This document shows positions 1 through 8,884 of a stretch of 64,000 nucleotides of DNA, piece after piece; positions within the stretch are counted from its first letter, which is position 1, and each line of letters starts with the position of its first letter. The stretch is from Rhodospirillales bacterium (lineage in GTDB: Bacteria > Pseudomonadota > Alphaproteobacteria > Acetobacterales > Acetobacteraceae): NCBI GenBank assembly GCA_025352565.1, contig JANXTF010000034.1, positions 55,369 through 119,368 of the forward strand, given 5' to 3'. The notes under the pieces were generated by a model. The model ran no database searches. It was given only the letters and a program-made list of their open reading frames with translations, and was not told where the DNA came from. A program made the position numbers and the translations under genes.

Positions 1-245
1 TGGCCGAGGCGAATGACAGCGAATACGGCCTTGCCGCCTCCGTGTGGACCAACAACCTTAAGGTCGGGCTGGATCTGGCGCACCGGCTGGAGGCAGGGCT
101 CGTGCAGATCAACCAGAATCTGGTGGTGCAGGCGAACCTGTCCTATGGCGGCGTGAAAAGCTCGGGGCTGGGCAAAGAGGCGAGCCTGGAATCCATGCTC
201 GAACACTTCATGCACAAGAAGACCATTATGGTGAAATACACCTGA
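1..245 (+). CDS. Aldehyde dehydrogenase, C-terminal fragment (5' cut by window edge)
   Basis: The open frame enters from the left edge (first full codon at base 3) and gives the last 80 residues of an NAD(P)-dependent aldehyde dehydrogenase. The stretch ANDSEYGLAASVW is the conserved segment that precedes the last strand of the ALDH fold, and the GGVKSSGLGKE segment near the end is the usual C-terminal oligomerisation and NAD-binding region. The catalytic Cys and Glu lie upstream of the window and cannot be checked, so the substrate is unknown. A succinate-semialdehyde or betaine-aldehyde type enzyme would fit the tail. The next gene is convergent, 24 bp away. Confidence 0.93.
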   Translation, partial: AEANDSEYGLAASVWTNNLKVGLDLAHRLEAGLVQINQNLVVQANLSYGGVKSSGLGKEASLESMLEHFMHKKTIMVKYT

Positions 246-269
246 ACTCCCCCGGAGACCGACCTGGCG

Positions 270-986
270 TCAGCGTCCTTGACGCCGGCGCCAGTCGGCG
301 AATGCAATGAGGTTGGCCTCGTCGGTGGGGGGATAGAGGCCGAAGGTCTTCTGCCCGCCCCGCACCTGCTCGATCACGAAATCCTCGAACACCGTCATCT
401 CGACCGCCTCGGCGGCGATTTCGTCCGCGATTTCGGCGGGGATGACGATCACGCCGTCGGCGTCGCCCACGATGACGTCACCCGGAAACACCGGCGCGTC
501 GCCGCAGCCGATCGGCACGTTGATGTCGATGGCCTGATGGAGCGTAAGGTTGGTGGGCGCCGAGGGGCGGCTGTGAAAGGAGGGCATGTCCAGCAGCGCG
601 ATTTCGGCGGAGTCGCGAAAGCCGCCATCGGTCACCATGCCTGCGACGCCGCGCACCATCAGCCGGGTGGCGAGGATGCCGCCGGCCGACGCGGCGCGCG
701 GGTTCTTGCGGCTGTCCATGACCAGCACGGCGCCGCCCGGACATTCCTCGACGGCGCGCCGCTGGGGATGGCTGTGGTCGCGGAACACCGTCATTGGGTT
801 GAGGTCTTCCCGCGCCGGAATGTAGCGCAGCGTGAAGGCCGCCCCGACCATGCTGCCGCCGCGCGGCAGGCTGAGTGGACGGACGTCCTGGATCATCTGG
901 CCGCGGAGTCCGCGCTTGTAGAGGGCGCTGGCCAGGGTGGCGGTACTGACCCCGCGCAGCTTGTCGCGAGTGGACGTGCTCAACAT
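270..986 (-). CDS. RraA/HMG-aldolase family protein
   Basis: A 238-residue protein of the RraA-like fold, which includes 4-hydroxy-4-methyl-2-oxoglutarate aldolases, oxaloacetate decarboxylases and proteins once annotated as dimethylmenaquinone methyltransferase. The class II aldolase signature G-x20-R-D-x2-E is complete: Gly103, Arg124, Asp125 and Glu128. This favours a metal-dependent pyruvate aldolase or oxaloacetate decarboxylase over an RNase E inhibitor, because the true RraA regulators lack the full signature. The gene has no obvious operon partner: the PLP decarboxylase upstream on the same strand starts 1.5 kb away and ends 93 bp before this start. The natural substrate cannot be read from the sequence. 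Confidence 0.85.
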   Translation of the reverse strand: MLSTSTRDKLRGVSTATLASALYKRGLRGQMIQDVRPLSLPRGGSMVGAAFTLRYIPAREDLNPMTVFRDHSHPQRRAVEECPGGAVLVMDSRKNPRAASAGGILATRLMVRGVAGMVTDGGFRDSAEIALLDMPSFHSRPSAPTNLTLHQAIDINVPIGCGDAPVFPGDVIVGDADGVIVIPAEIADEIAAEAVEMTVFEDFVIEQVRGGQKTFGLYPPTDEANLIAFADWRRRQGR

Positions 987-1079
987 CGGCGTCGCTTTCC
1001 CGGTGGTTGGGGAGACATCAAGCCTGCTTATACCGCGGACGGCTTCGGTCGAGATGAAGCGCCTCTCGCCCCGAGGTAA

Positions 1080-2522
1080 TCAAGCCCGGTCTGGCCGCGA
1101 CTCGTCCAACAATCCGTCAGCAGCCGCCCGCATCGCCTCCCAAACGAACGCCACGTCCGCCGCCTCGGTCGGCAGCGCGCCGATCGACACACGCACCATC
1201 CAGCGTCCATCGAGCATCGCGGGCGTGAGATACGCGGCCCCGGAGCGGTTGACCGCCTCGGCCCATGCCCTGGTATGGCGGTCGAGTGCCTCGCCCTCGA
1301 TGCCGGGCGGCTCGTGGCGGATGCACACGGTTTGCAGCGGCACCGGCGCCAGCACCCGCCATCCGGGTTCGGACGCCACCTGCCCGGCCAGCATCCGGGC
1401 ATTCGCCAGGTCGCGCCGCAGCCGCGCCTGCAGCCCGGCCACGCCCTGTTCGCGGATGAGGAACCACAGTTTGAGCGCCCGGAAGCGGCGGCCCAGCGGA
1501 ATGCCCCAGTCGCGGAGATTCTTCACCTGGCCGTCCACCGGGGATTGCAGGAAGCTCGGGTTGGTGGACATCACGCGCATCAGGTGCCCGGGGTCGCGCA
1601 CGTAGTACAGCGAGCAGTCGAACGGAGCACCGAGCCATTTATGCGCGTTGATGACGAGGCTGTCCGCCGCCTCCACGCCGTGCCACATCCAACGGCACTC
1701 AGGCAGGATCATCGCGCTTCCGGCCATGGCCGCGTCCAGATGCAGCCATATCCCGTGGCGCCCGGCGATCTCGGCGATGGCCGCCACCGGGTCGAGCGCT
1801 GTGGTGGCCGTGGTGCCGGTGGTGGCCACGATGGCGCATGGCACGATGCCGGCGGCGAGGTCGGTCTCGATCATAGCCGCGAGAGCCTCGGGGCACATGG
1901 CGTACGCGGCGTCGAACGGCACCAGGCGCAGATTGTCGCGGCCGAAGCCGGCCAGCAGCGCCGCCTTGTCCACTGAACTGTGGCTGTGGGCGCAGACATA
2001 GACGGCCAGCGGACGCGGCTCGGCCTGAAGACCGCCGCGCGACAAGGCGTAGCCGGTGGCGCGTTCGCGGGCGCAGATCAGCGCCACCAGCGTGCTGGTG
2101 GAGGCGGTGTCCTGGATCACGCCGCTCCAGGCCGACGACAGGCCGGTCATCTGGCGGACCCAGTCGGTGACGACCTCCTCGATCTCGGTCAGGGCGGGGC
2201 TGGATTGCCACGACAGGCCAAGCACGCCGAGGCCGGTGCTGACCAGGTCGCCCAGCATGCCGGCGCGCAGCGCGTTGGCGGGGAAGTAGCCGAAGAAGCG
2301 TGGGTGCTGCCAGTGCGAGAGCCCCGGCACGACCAGCCGGTCGAGGTCGGCGATGACCTCGGCGAACGCTTCCGGCTGATCGGGCGGACTCGCGGGCAGC
2401 GCGTCACGGATCTCGCCAGGGCGGGTCCTCGCCATCACCGGGCGCATGTTCATGTCGGTTTGATGATCGGCAAGCCAATCGATCAGAACGTGGCCATAGC
2501 GGCGAAACTCATCAGGGTTCAT
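1080..2522 (-). CDS. Group II pyridoxal-dependent decarboxylase (aromatic amino acid type)
   Basis: This 480-residue protein has the length and landmarks of fold-type I group II decarboxylases. His181 in an AHSHSS stretch stacks on PLP, Asp263 in HLDAAMAG binds the pyridine nitrogen, and Lys295 in NAHKWLG is the Schiff-base lysine. The N-terminal DWLADHQ and HWQHPRFFGYFPAN segments are typical of aromatic-L-amino-acid decarboxylases (tryptophan, DOPA or tyrosine to the amine and CO2). The substrate is inferred from family resemblance only. A second, distantly related PLP enzyme is encoded at 39535-40776. Confidence 0.9.
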   Translation of the reverse strand: MNPDEFRRYGHVLIDWLADHQTDMNMRPVMARTRPGEIRDALPASPPDQPEAFAEVIADLDRLVVPGLSHWQHPRFFGYFPANALRAGMLGDLVSTGLGVLGLSWQSSPALTEIEEVVTDWVRQMTGLSSAWSGVIQDTASTSTLVALICARERATGYALSRGGLQAEPRPLAVYVCAHSHSSVDKAALLAGFGRDNLRLVPFDAAYAMCPEALAAMIETDLAAGIVPCAIVATTGTTATTALDPVAAIAEIAGRHGIWLHLDAAMAGSAMILPECRWMWHGVEAADSLVINAHKWLGAPFDCSLYYVRDPGHLMRVMSTNPSFLQSPVDGQVKNLRDWGIPLGRRFRALKLWFLIREQGVAGLQARLRRDLANARMLAGQVASEPGWRVLAPVPLQTVCIRHEPPGIEGEALDRHTRAWAEAVNRSGAAYLTPAMLDGRWMVRVSIGALPTEAADVAFVWEAMRAAADGLLDESRPDRA

Positions 2523-2666
2523 AATGGTGGATTACCGCAGGCGGGCACGTGCGATCAAACGCGCGGCCTGGGCCCCGTCCCTCCTATTCGACGGAACTTC
2601 ATGACGCGCCAGTGATTGGCGGGCCGTGAGCCTGTGTTCATGTGTTGGCCAAAGAGTTCTGTCCGT

Positions 2667-5600
2667 ATGTCCACGCCTTATTCCTCCGACGATCTTGGCC
2701 GCCTGTTCGACGCGGCGACCCTCACGCGCGGCCGCACGCTGGTGCTGCTCGGCGCCGTCGAAGTGAAGCTGGCCGGCGACGTGGTGAGCGCCGCCGTGGA
2801 GGATCGCGGTGTCAGGCGGACCACGCGGGCCGAGCCCGCCATCCGCGGGCGGCGCGTGGTGTTCGACGCCACCTGCACCTGCCGGAACCCGGCCTGCATT
2901 CACGTGGCGGCGACGTTGCTTGGCGCGCTCGACCGTTTTCCCGCGCTGCGCGCGACCGAGCAGAAGAGCCTGTTCGAGAAGCTCGGCGGCACGGCGCCGG
3001 CGGAACGGCGCCTGGTGATCTTCGACCTGGAGCCCGGGCGGGCGCCGGATGCCTGCTTCGTGACGACCTCGACCGTGGGCGAGCGCGGCGGCGCACCGGC
3101 GGCGACGACTCCGGCCAGGATCGTGGGCGACCCGACCCACCCCGCCACCTTGGTGGCGGTCGCGCGGCTGCTGGGCGCGGGCGACGCCTCGCGCACCGGG
3201 GTTTCCACCGCCGATGTGCCCGAATTGCTGCCGCTGCTCGCCCGATCCGGGCGGGCGCGCTGGGCGGCGACGGGCAAGACGCTGGCCGCCGGGGAGGACC
3301 GGGTGTTCGACGGCAGCGCGATCCCTCGCCTGCCGCCGAAATCGGCCATCCTGCTGGGCCGCACCGGACCCTGGTACGTGGATGCCGCGACCGGCAATGT
3401 CGGGCGCGTCCGGGTGCGCGCGGCGATCGCGGCCAAAGCCGCGCCCGCGAAGGCGGAGCGCGGCCGCCGCCAGCCGCTTGCGGTGCGCACGCCAGTCGTC
3501 GAGCAGGCGATCATCGAGCATACGCCCACGCCGATGCTCCGGCTGCGAAAACTGCATTGCCCGGACGATTTCGGCCGGCTGGCATTGCTCGACGCGCTGA
3601 CGGTGGATTTCGACTATGGCGGCGAGATCACCTCGGGCGACGACGAACGCCAGTTCGTGCCGTCGGCCACCAAGGGCGGCAGGTCGTTCATCCGGCGCGA
3701 CCCGGCGGCCGAGGCGTCGGCGTTCGAGATGCTGAAGCAGGACGGCTTCGTGACCATGCGGGTGGCCGACCCGGCGGCCCCCAAGGGGCGGCGGGTGTTC
3801 GTGTACCGGGGCCGCGAGGCCGGCGAGCACTGGCACCGCTTCGTGTCCGACCGGCTGCCAGCGCTGGAATCGCTTGGCTTTCGCAGCATGATCGACCGCG
3901 ATTTCGGTCCTCGCCCGGCCCAACGGGTAGGTGCGTTCGACGTGCGCGTGGCGGATGCCATGAAGGGCAGCTTCTCGCTCGATTTCGGCATCGAGATCGA
4001 GGGCGTGCGCTGCCCGCTGCTGCCGATATTGAGCCATCTGCATGCGCGCGGCGGCATCGACAACGCGCAGATCGTCGGCGACGACCTCATCACCAGCCTC
4101 GCGGACGGTCGGGTGGTGAAGCTGCCCGCCGAACGCATCCGGCGCCTGCTGTCGATCATGGGCGACCTGATCGAGGCGGCCGGACGCACCGGGGACGCGA
4201 CCATCGTGCTGCCCGAGGCGGAAGCCCCCACGGTGCTGGAACTGGAGGAGGTGCTGGCGACGCGCTGGCAGAACGCGGCCGCGATCGAGAGTTACGTGGC
4301 CCGCTTCCGCGCCGACCCGAACATCGTGCCCGTGGTGGTGCCGGCGGCCTTCAAGGCGACGCTTCGCCCGTATCAACAACAGGGCGTGGACTGGCTGCAG
4401 CATCTGATGGCGCACCGGCTGGGCGGGTTCCTCGCCGACGACATGGGCCTGGGCAAGACCGCGCAGACCATCGCCCACATCGCCGTCGAGCACGCGGCCG
4501 GGCGGCTGGACCGCCCTGCCCTCATCGTGCTTCCGACCAGCCTGATCCCCAACTGGATCGCGGAGCTGGGCAAGTTCGCCCCCTATCTGCGGTCGGTCGT
4601 GCTGCACGGCATGGAGCGGCACCAGAAGCGCGAGAACCTCGATGGCTACGACGTGGTCATCACCACCTACACCGTGCTCGCCCGCGACATCGCCATGATG
4701 AAGGCGATGGAGTGGCACATCGTGGTGCTGGACGAGGCGCAGGCGATCAAGAGCCCCGACGCCAAGACCACGCGGGCCGTCGGGCTGCTGCAGGCCCGCC
4801 AGCGCGTGTGCCTGTCGGGCACGCCGATCGAGAACAATCTCGGTGAGCTGTGGTCGCAATTCACCTTCCTGATGCCCGGGCTGCTGGGCGACCGGCGAGG
4901 GTTTGCCAAGCGGTTCCGCACGCCGATCGAGAAGAAGGGCGACGATGTGCGCCGGATGCAGCTGGTGAGCCGCATCCGCCCGTTCATCCTGCGCCGCACC
5001 AAATCCGAGGTGGCCACCGAGCTGCCGCCCAAGCACACCATTTTGCGCCGTATCACGCTGGCGCCGGACCAGCGCGAGCTGTACGAGACCATCCGCCTGA
5101 CGATGCACGAGAAGGTGCGCGAGCAGGTCGCGGAAATGAGCCTCGCCCGCAGCCGCATCGTGGTACTCGACGCGCTGCTGAAGCTGCGGCAGGCGTGCTG
5201 CGACCCCAGGCTGGTGAAGCTGGCCTCGGCGCGAACCATCGAGACCTCCAGCAAGCTCGACGATTTGCTGGAAATGCTGGGCGAGATGATCCCCGAGGGC
5301 AGGCGCGTCCTGCTGTTCTCGCAGTTCACCTCGATGCTCGACCTCATCAAGCCGCGGCTGGAGGCCGCCGGCATCGCGTTCGTGGAGCTGCGCGGGGACA
5401 CGCGGGACCGGGCGGAGCCGGTTCGGGCGTTCCAGGCGCTCGAGGTGCCGGTGTTCCTTATCAGCCTCAAGGCCGGCGGGCGCGGGCTGAACCTGACAGC
5501 CGCCGATACCGTGATCCATTACGACCCGTGGTGGAACCCGGCGGTCGAGGATCAGGCGTCGGACCGGGCGCATCGCATCGGGCAGACGAAATCTGTGTTC

Positions 5601-5774
5601 GTCTACAAGATGATCGCCGAGGACACGGTGGAGGAGCGCATCCTCGAATTGCAGCAACGCAAGGCGGAGCTGGCCAACCTCGCCTTCGACGCGGAGGGCG
5701 ACCTCGCACGGCTGGAATTCGACGAGATCGAGTTCCTGTTCGGCGACGGCGACCCGCAAAAGAAGGCCGCCTGA
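2667..5774 (+). CDS. SWIM-domain SNF2-family helicase
   Basis: A 1035-residue double-stranded-DNA translocase. A SWIM zinc motif (CTC...C-x-H, about residues 69-79) lies near the N-terminus, followed by a long bacterial SNF2-associated region. The helicase core begins near residue 570, with Walker A in DDMGLGKTAQT (about 595) and the DEAQ box in LDEAQAIKS (about 688). The C-terminal RecA lobe has SLKAGGRGLNLTAAD and the SNF2-typical HYDPWWNPAVEDQA and DRAHRIGQT (about 931-975). Such proteins are thought to remodel RNA polymerase or other DNA-bound proteins. The start is uncertain: the frame stays open to a TTG at 2616 and an ATG at 2640. No nuclease or methylase partner is next to it, so a defence role is not indicated. 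Confidence 0.93.
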   Translation: MSTPYSSDDLGRLFDAATLTRGRTLVLLGAVEVKLAGDVVSAAVEDRGVRRTTRAEPAIRGRRVVFDATCTCRNPACIHVAATLLGALDRFPALRATEQKSLFEKLGGTAPAERRLVIFDLEPGRAPDACFVTTSTVGERGGAPAATTPARIVGDPTHPATLVAVARLLGAGDASRTGVSTADVPELLPLLARSGRARWAATGKTLAAGEDRVFDGSAIPRLPPKSAILLGRTGPWYVDAATGNVGRVRVRAAIAAKAAPAKAERGRRQPLAVRTPVVEQAIIEHTPTPMLRLRKLHCPDDFGRLALLDALTVDFDYGGEITSGDDERQFVPSATKGGRSFIRRDPAAEASAFEMLKQDGFVTMRVADPAAPKGRRVFVYRGREAGEHWHRFVSDRLPALESLGFRSMIDRDFGPRPAQRVGAFDVRVADAMKGSFSLDFGIEIEGVRCPLLPILSHLHARGGIDNAQIVGDDLITSLADGRVVKLPAERIRRLLSIMGDLIEAAGRTGDATIVLPEAEAPTVLELEEVLATRWQNAAAIESYVARFRADPNIVPVVVPAAFKATLRPYQQQGVDWLQHLMAHRLGGFLADDMGLGKTAQTIAHIAVEHAAGRLDRPALIVLPTSLIPNWIAELGKFAPYLRSVVLHGMERHQKRENLDGYDVVITTYTVLARDIAMMKAMEWHIVVLDEAQAIKSPDAKTTRAVGLLQARQRVCLSGTPIENNLGELWSQFTFLMPGLLGDRRGFAKRFRTPIEKKGDDVRRMQLVSRIRPFILRRTKSEVATELPPKHTILRRITLAPDQRELYETIRLTMHEKVREQVAEMSLARSRIVVLDALLKLRQACCDPRLVKLASARTIETSSKLDDLLEMLGEMIPEGRRVLLFSQFTSMLDLIKPRLEAAGIAFVELRGDTRDRAEPVRAFQALEVPVFLISLKAGGRGLNLTAADTVIHYDPWWNPAVEDQASDRAHRIGQTKSVFVYKMIAEDTVEERILELQQRKAELANLAFDAEGDLARLEFDEIEFLFGDGDPQKKAA

Positions 5775-5848
5775 CGCAAAATTCGGCTTTTCCAACCCAT
5801 CCTTCGCGTGCCACCCTTGTGTTTAACGCATGTCGCTGCGCTTTATGT

Positions 5849-5860
5849 GCATTCGAATGC
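5849..5860. promoter_or_regulatory. 12-bp perfect palindrome upstream of sugar ABC operon
   Basis: GCATTCGAATGC is a perfect palindrome centred on CG, 21 bp before the ATP-binding gene. It is nested between AACGCAT (5825-5831) and ATGCGTT (5857-5863), which are also inverted with respect to each other. Palindromes with a central CG are typical LacI/GalR-family operators, and such regulators often control sugar importers. No LacI-type gene lies in the window, so the assignment is an inference. Confidence 0.4.
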
Positions 5861-5881
5861 GTTTGTGCCAGGAGGGCGTCG

Positions 5882-6694
5882 ATGCGTCAGGATATGGGTG
5901 CTTCGGGCGTACGCCAGGGCAATGCGCCGATCCTTGAGGCGCGTGGGATCGTGAAGCATTTCGGCCATGTGCAGGCGTTGCAGGGGGTGGATTTCGAGGC
6001 CCATGCCGGCGAGATCACCGCCATGATCGGCGATAACGGCGCCGGCAAGAGCACCTTGGTGAAAATCCTGTCCGGCGTGTTCAAGCCGACTTCCGGCACC
6101 ATTTTCGTCAATGGCCGCGAGGTGTCGTTCTCCTCCCCGGCCGATGCGCACGCGCAAGGGCTGGAGACGGTCTATCAGGACTTGTCGGTGGCGCAGGATC
6201 TGAGCCCGGCGGCCAACATGTTCATGGGCCGCGAGAAGAAGCTTCCCGGCCTGCTGGGCAAGCTCGGCTTTCTCGACAACGTGACCATGCGGCGTGACAG
6301 CGTGGCGGCATTCGAGCGGCTGAAGGTGAGCCTGAAGGATATGGAGACGCCGATCTCCAGCCTGTCGGGCGGCCAGCGCCAGAGTGTGGCGATCTGCCGC
6401 TCGATCATGTGGGCGAAAAGCGTGGTGTTCATGGACGAGCCGACGGCGGCGCTCGGCGTGCTGCAGACCGCGCGCACGCTGGAGTTGATCCGCCGTATCC
6501 GCGACACCGGCGTGGCGATCGTCCTCATCAGCCACAACATGCGCGATGTGCTCGAAGTGGCCGACGTCGTCGAGGTGCTGCGGCTGGGCCGGCGCATCGC
6601 CCGCTACAAGAACGACGGCACGACCTCGGTGCAGGACCTCGTGGGTGCCATGACCGGGGCGCTCGACCCGGTCGCCGAGGAGTTCGCCGCATGA
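5882..6694 (+). CDS. Sugar ABC transporter ATP-binding protein (FrcA-like)
   Basis: A 270-residue single-domain ATPase of the carbohydrate uptake CUT2 class. Walker A reads GDNGAGKST, the signature is LSGGQRQS, and Walker B ends in VVFMDEPTAALG. Its EARGIVKHFGHVQAL N-terminus is typical of RbsA/FrcA proteins, but it has one nucleotide-binding domain where RbsA has two, as in the fructose importer protein FrcA of rhizobia. The ATG at 5882 follows a good CAGGAGGG ribosome site; the long frame upstream is read-through of non-coding frame. Its stop overlaps the permease start (ATGA at 6691-6694), so the two are translationally coupled. Confidence 0.93.
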   Translation: MRQDMGASGVRQGNAPILEARGIVKHFGHVQALQGVDFEAHAGEITAMIGDNGAGKSTLVKILSGVFKPTSGTIFVNGREVSFSSPADAHAQGLETVYQDLSVAQDLSPAANMFMGREKKLPGLLGKLGFLDNVTMRRDSVAAFERLKVSLKDMETPISSLSGGQRQSVAICRSIMWAKSVVFMDEPTAALGVLQTARTLELIRRIRDTGVAIVLISHNMRDVLEVADVVEVLRLGRRIARYKNDGTTSVQDLVGAMTGALDPVAEEFAA

Positions 6695-7719
6695 GCATTC
6701 CCGACACGGCGGTCGAACCCGTCACCTACATGGCCGGCGCCGCCGCGCCCACGACGGGCAAGAAGCTGCGGGCGGCGATGAACTCGTCGCCGTTCTACAT
6801 GCTGCTCATCCTCATCGTGCTGGTCGGGTTCTTCTCGTATGTCAGCCCGAATTTCGCGACCACGTTCAACGTGCGGAACGTGTTCCTCGACGCGTCCACG
6901 CTGATGATCCTGGCGATCGGGATGACCTATGTGATGATCTCCGGAGGCTTCGACCTCTCGATCGGGTCGGTGCTCGTGTTCAGCGGCGTGCTCGCCGCCA
7001 AGACGATGGAGTGGATCGGCACCGACAATGCCATGACCGTGGGCGCGGGGCTGCTCGCGGCCCTCGTCGGCGGCCTCGCCTGGGGCCTGTTCAACGGGTT
7101 TTGCATCTCGCGCCTTCGCGTTTCGGCGCTGATCACCACGCTTGGCTCGATGGGCTCCGCCCTCGGGCTGTCCTACCTGCTGACCGGGGGCAGCGATGTC
7201 CGGACCGTGCCCAACACGCTGATCAAGATCAGCACGGGCAGTTTTTTCAACGTTCCCTACCTCGTCATCATCACCGTCGTGTTCACGATCATTGGCATGG
7301 TATGGCTGCACATGACCCGCTTCGGGCGGCACACGTACATCGTGGGCTCGAACCCCGAAGCGGCACGCCGGGCCGGCATCAACGTGGGCAACCACCAGAT
7401 GCGCCTGTACGCGCTGAGCGGCCTGCTGGCCGGCGTCGCCGCGATGCTGTCGCTCGGGCGGTTCGCCACCACGACGCTGGAGGGCCACGGCAACGATCCG
7501 CTCGATGCGATCACGGCCGTGGTGCTCGGCGGCACCAGCCTCGTCGGCGGGAGCGGGACGATCATCGGCACGGTGATCGGCGTGTTCATTCCCGCCGTTC
7601 TCTCCAACGGCTTCATCATCATGGGGATCGCGCCGTTCTGGCAGATGGTGGTGATCGGCTTCGTCGTGATCGCCGCCGTCTACGCCGACCAGATCAAGCG
7701 CAGCCGACGCGCCGCCTGA
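6691..7719 (+). CDS. Sugar ABC transporter permease (RbsC/FrcC-like)
   Basis: A 342-residue integral membrane protein with about 8-10 hydrophobic segments, the usual size for CUT2 permeases. The GGFDLSIGSV segment (about residues 88-97) and the AVVLGGTSLVGGSGTIIGTVIG loop region near residue 285 are hallmarks of the RbsC family. The first 40 residues are cytoplasmic. It starts inside the stop of the ATPase gene and is followed after 27 bp by the binding-protein gene, completing a three-gene importer. The sugar cannot be named with confidence; fructose, ribose, xylose and inositol importers look alike at this level. Confidence 0.92.
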   Translation: MSIPDTAVEPVTYMAGAAAPTTGKKLRAAMNSSPFYMLLILIVLVGFFSYVSPNFATTFNVRNVFLDASTLMILAIGMTYVMISGGFDLSIGSVLVFSGVLAAKTMEWIGTDNAMTVGAGLLAALVGGLAWGLFNGFCISRLRVSALITTLGSMGSALGLSYLLTGGSDVRTVPNTLIKISTGSFFNVPYLVIITVVFTIIGMVWLHMTRFGRHTYIVGSNPEAARRAGINVGNHQMRLYALSGLLAGVAAMLSLGRFATTTLEGHGNDPLDAITAVVLGGTSLVGGSGTIIGTVIGVFIPAVLSNGFIIMGIAPFWQMVVIGFVVIAAVYADQIKRSRRAA

Positions 7720-7746
7720 AATCCACGAGTCAACAAGGAACCTGCA

Positions 7747-8718
7747 ATGCGCCTCAAACTGACCACCGCCCTCACGCTCTCGCTCGCGGCGTTCGCCTCC
7801 GTGACCCCCTCGTCCGGAGCGCGGGCCGCCGACAAGGCCCCCTTCAAGGTGACGTTCATCCAGAGCCTGACCGGGAACCCCTTCTATGACACCGTCGCCT
7901 GCGGCGCGGCCGAGGCGGCCAAGCGGCTGGGAATTGACTTCAACTACCAAGGCCCTGCCCAGTACCAGGCCCAGTTGCAGATGCGTGTGCTGAACGCGGT
8001 GATAGCGGCCAAGCCCGACGGCATCCTGTTCGCGGCGTCGGACCCGATCGCGCTCAACCCGACGCTGCTGCAGGCCAAGGAGCTGGGCATCAAGATCATC
8101 TCGATCGACGGCGACGTCACCGACAAGAGCATCGCGATCGCCAATGTCCAATCCGACAATGTGCTCGGCAGGCAGAAGGCGGCGCAGGCGATGGCGCAGC
8201 TGATCGGCGACAAGGGCAAGGTGATGGCGATGATGAACACGCCGGCACCGACGGTCTCGGCGCAGCGGCTGGAGGGCTTCACCACCGAGATCGCCAAGCA
8301 CCCAGGCATCACCTATCTCGGCGTGCAGTACAGCGCCAACCAGACATCCAAGGCCGCCTCGATCGTCAGCTCGACCATCGCCGCCCACCCGGACCTCGCC
8401 GGAGTGTTCACGATCACCACCAACAACACCGAAGGCGCCGCGACCGGCGTGCGCGAATCCGACCATATCGGGAAGGTGAAGATCGTCGGCTTCGACACCT
8501 CCGACCCGATCGTGGAAGCGATCCGCAACGGCATCGTGGATGCGGACATCGTGCAATACCCGTATCGCGTCGGCCAACTCGGCGTCGAGATGATGAACGA
8601 CGTTCTGAACAGCAAGACCGTCGAGCGGCAGGTTCGCACGGATTTCGTGGTCGCCACACCGAAGACCATCGACACGCCGGAAGTCCAGAAGTTCGTCTAC
8701 AAGACGAAGTGCCAGTAG
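7747..8718 (+). CDS. Periplasmic sugar-binding protein (peripla_BP_4 type)
   Basis: A 323-residue type I periplasmic binding protein. Residues 1-27 form a Sec signal peptide ending in a GARA-A-type cleavage site. The mature part opens with FKVTFIQSLTGNPFYDTV, the classic first strand and ligand loop of ribose/LacI-type binding proteins, and continues with the DGILFAASDP and IISIDGDVTDKS segments. An AAGG-containing ribosome site (CAACAAGGAACCTGCA) precedes the ATG. It is the last gene of the ATPase-permease-binding protein operon; in most CUT2 operons the binding protein comes first, so the order here is reversed. Confidence 0.92.
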   Translation: MRLKLTTALTLSLAAFASVTPSSGARAADKAPFKVTFIQSLTGNPFYDTVACGAAEAAKRLGIDFNYQGPAQYQAQLQMRVLNAVIAAKPDGILFAASDPIALNPTLLQAKELGIKIISIDGDVTDKSIAIANVQSDNVLGRQKAAQAMAQLIGDKGKVMAMMNTPAPTVSAQRLEGFTTEIAKHPGITYLGVQYSANQTSKAASIVSSTIAAHPDLAGVFTITTNNTEGAATGVRESDHIGKVKIVGFDTSDPIVEAIRNGIVDADIVQYPYRVGQLGVEMMNDVLNSKTVERQVRTDFVVATPKTIDTPEVQKFVYKTKCQ

Positions 8719-8884
8719 GCCACTCGTCCGAGCTGACGTGTCGTCCTCCCTCTCCCCTTGTGGCCCCCCTTGTCGGCCCGCTTGTGGGGAGGGCTGGGGG
8801 GGCTTCGACCCGTGAGATCGAGGCAGGAACGTGCCTGCTTCACACCCGCCCCTTTCCTCTCCAGGAGGGAGAGAAAGAGTCTTT
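8719..8884. repeat. GC-rich intergenic repeat-like spacer with hairpins between convergent genes
   Basis: The spacer between the importer operon and a convergent gene carries a pyrimidine-rich run (8746-8759), a TTGTGGGGAGGGC block near 8782-8793, and an imperfect hairpin at 8852-8877 (CTTTCCTCTCC against GGGAGAGAAAG). The GTGGGGAGGGC core recurs in the strong palindrome at 25167-25243, which suggests two members of one dispersed REP-like family. Placed at convergent 3' ends, it may serve as a two-way terminator. Confidence 0.45.

Noticed and set aside
2667..5774. SNF2 gene as part of a defence system such as DISARM
   Set aside because: No methylase, nuclease or other defence gene lies beside it; neighbours are metabolic and transport genes.
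2532..5795. 1087-codon open frame antisense to the SNF2 helicase
   Set aside because: High GC leaves the reverse frame free of stops. The product is His/Arg/Gly-rich with no domain, while the plus-strand frame has a full helicase core.
4850..5881. Extension of the sugar ABC ATPase frame back into the SNF2 gene
   Set aside because: The extension is the shifted frame of SNF2; the ATG at 5882 has the ribosome site and the normal N-terminus.
6604..8577. 657-codon minus-strand frame across the sugar permease and binding protein
   Set aside because: Shadow frame: low-complexity His/Gly/Arg product, opposite two clearly recognisable genes.
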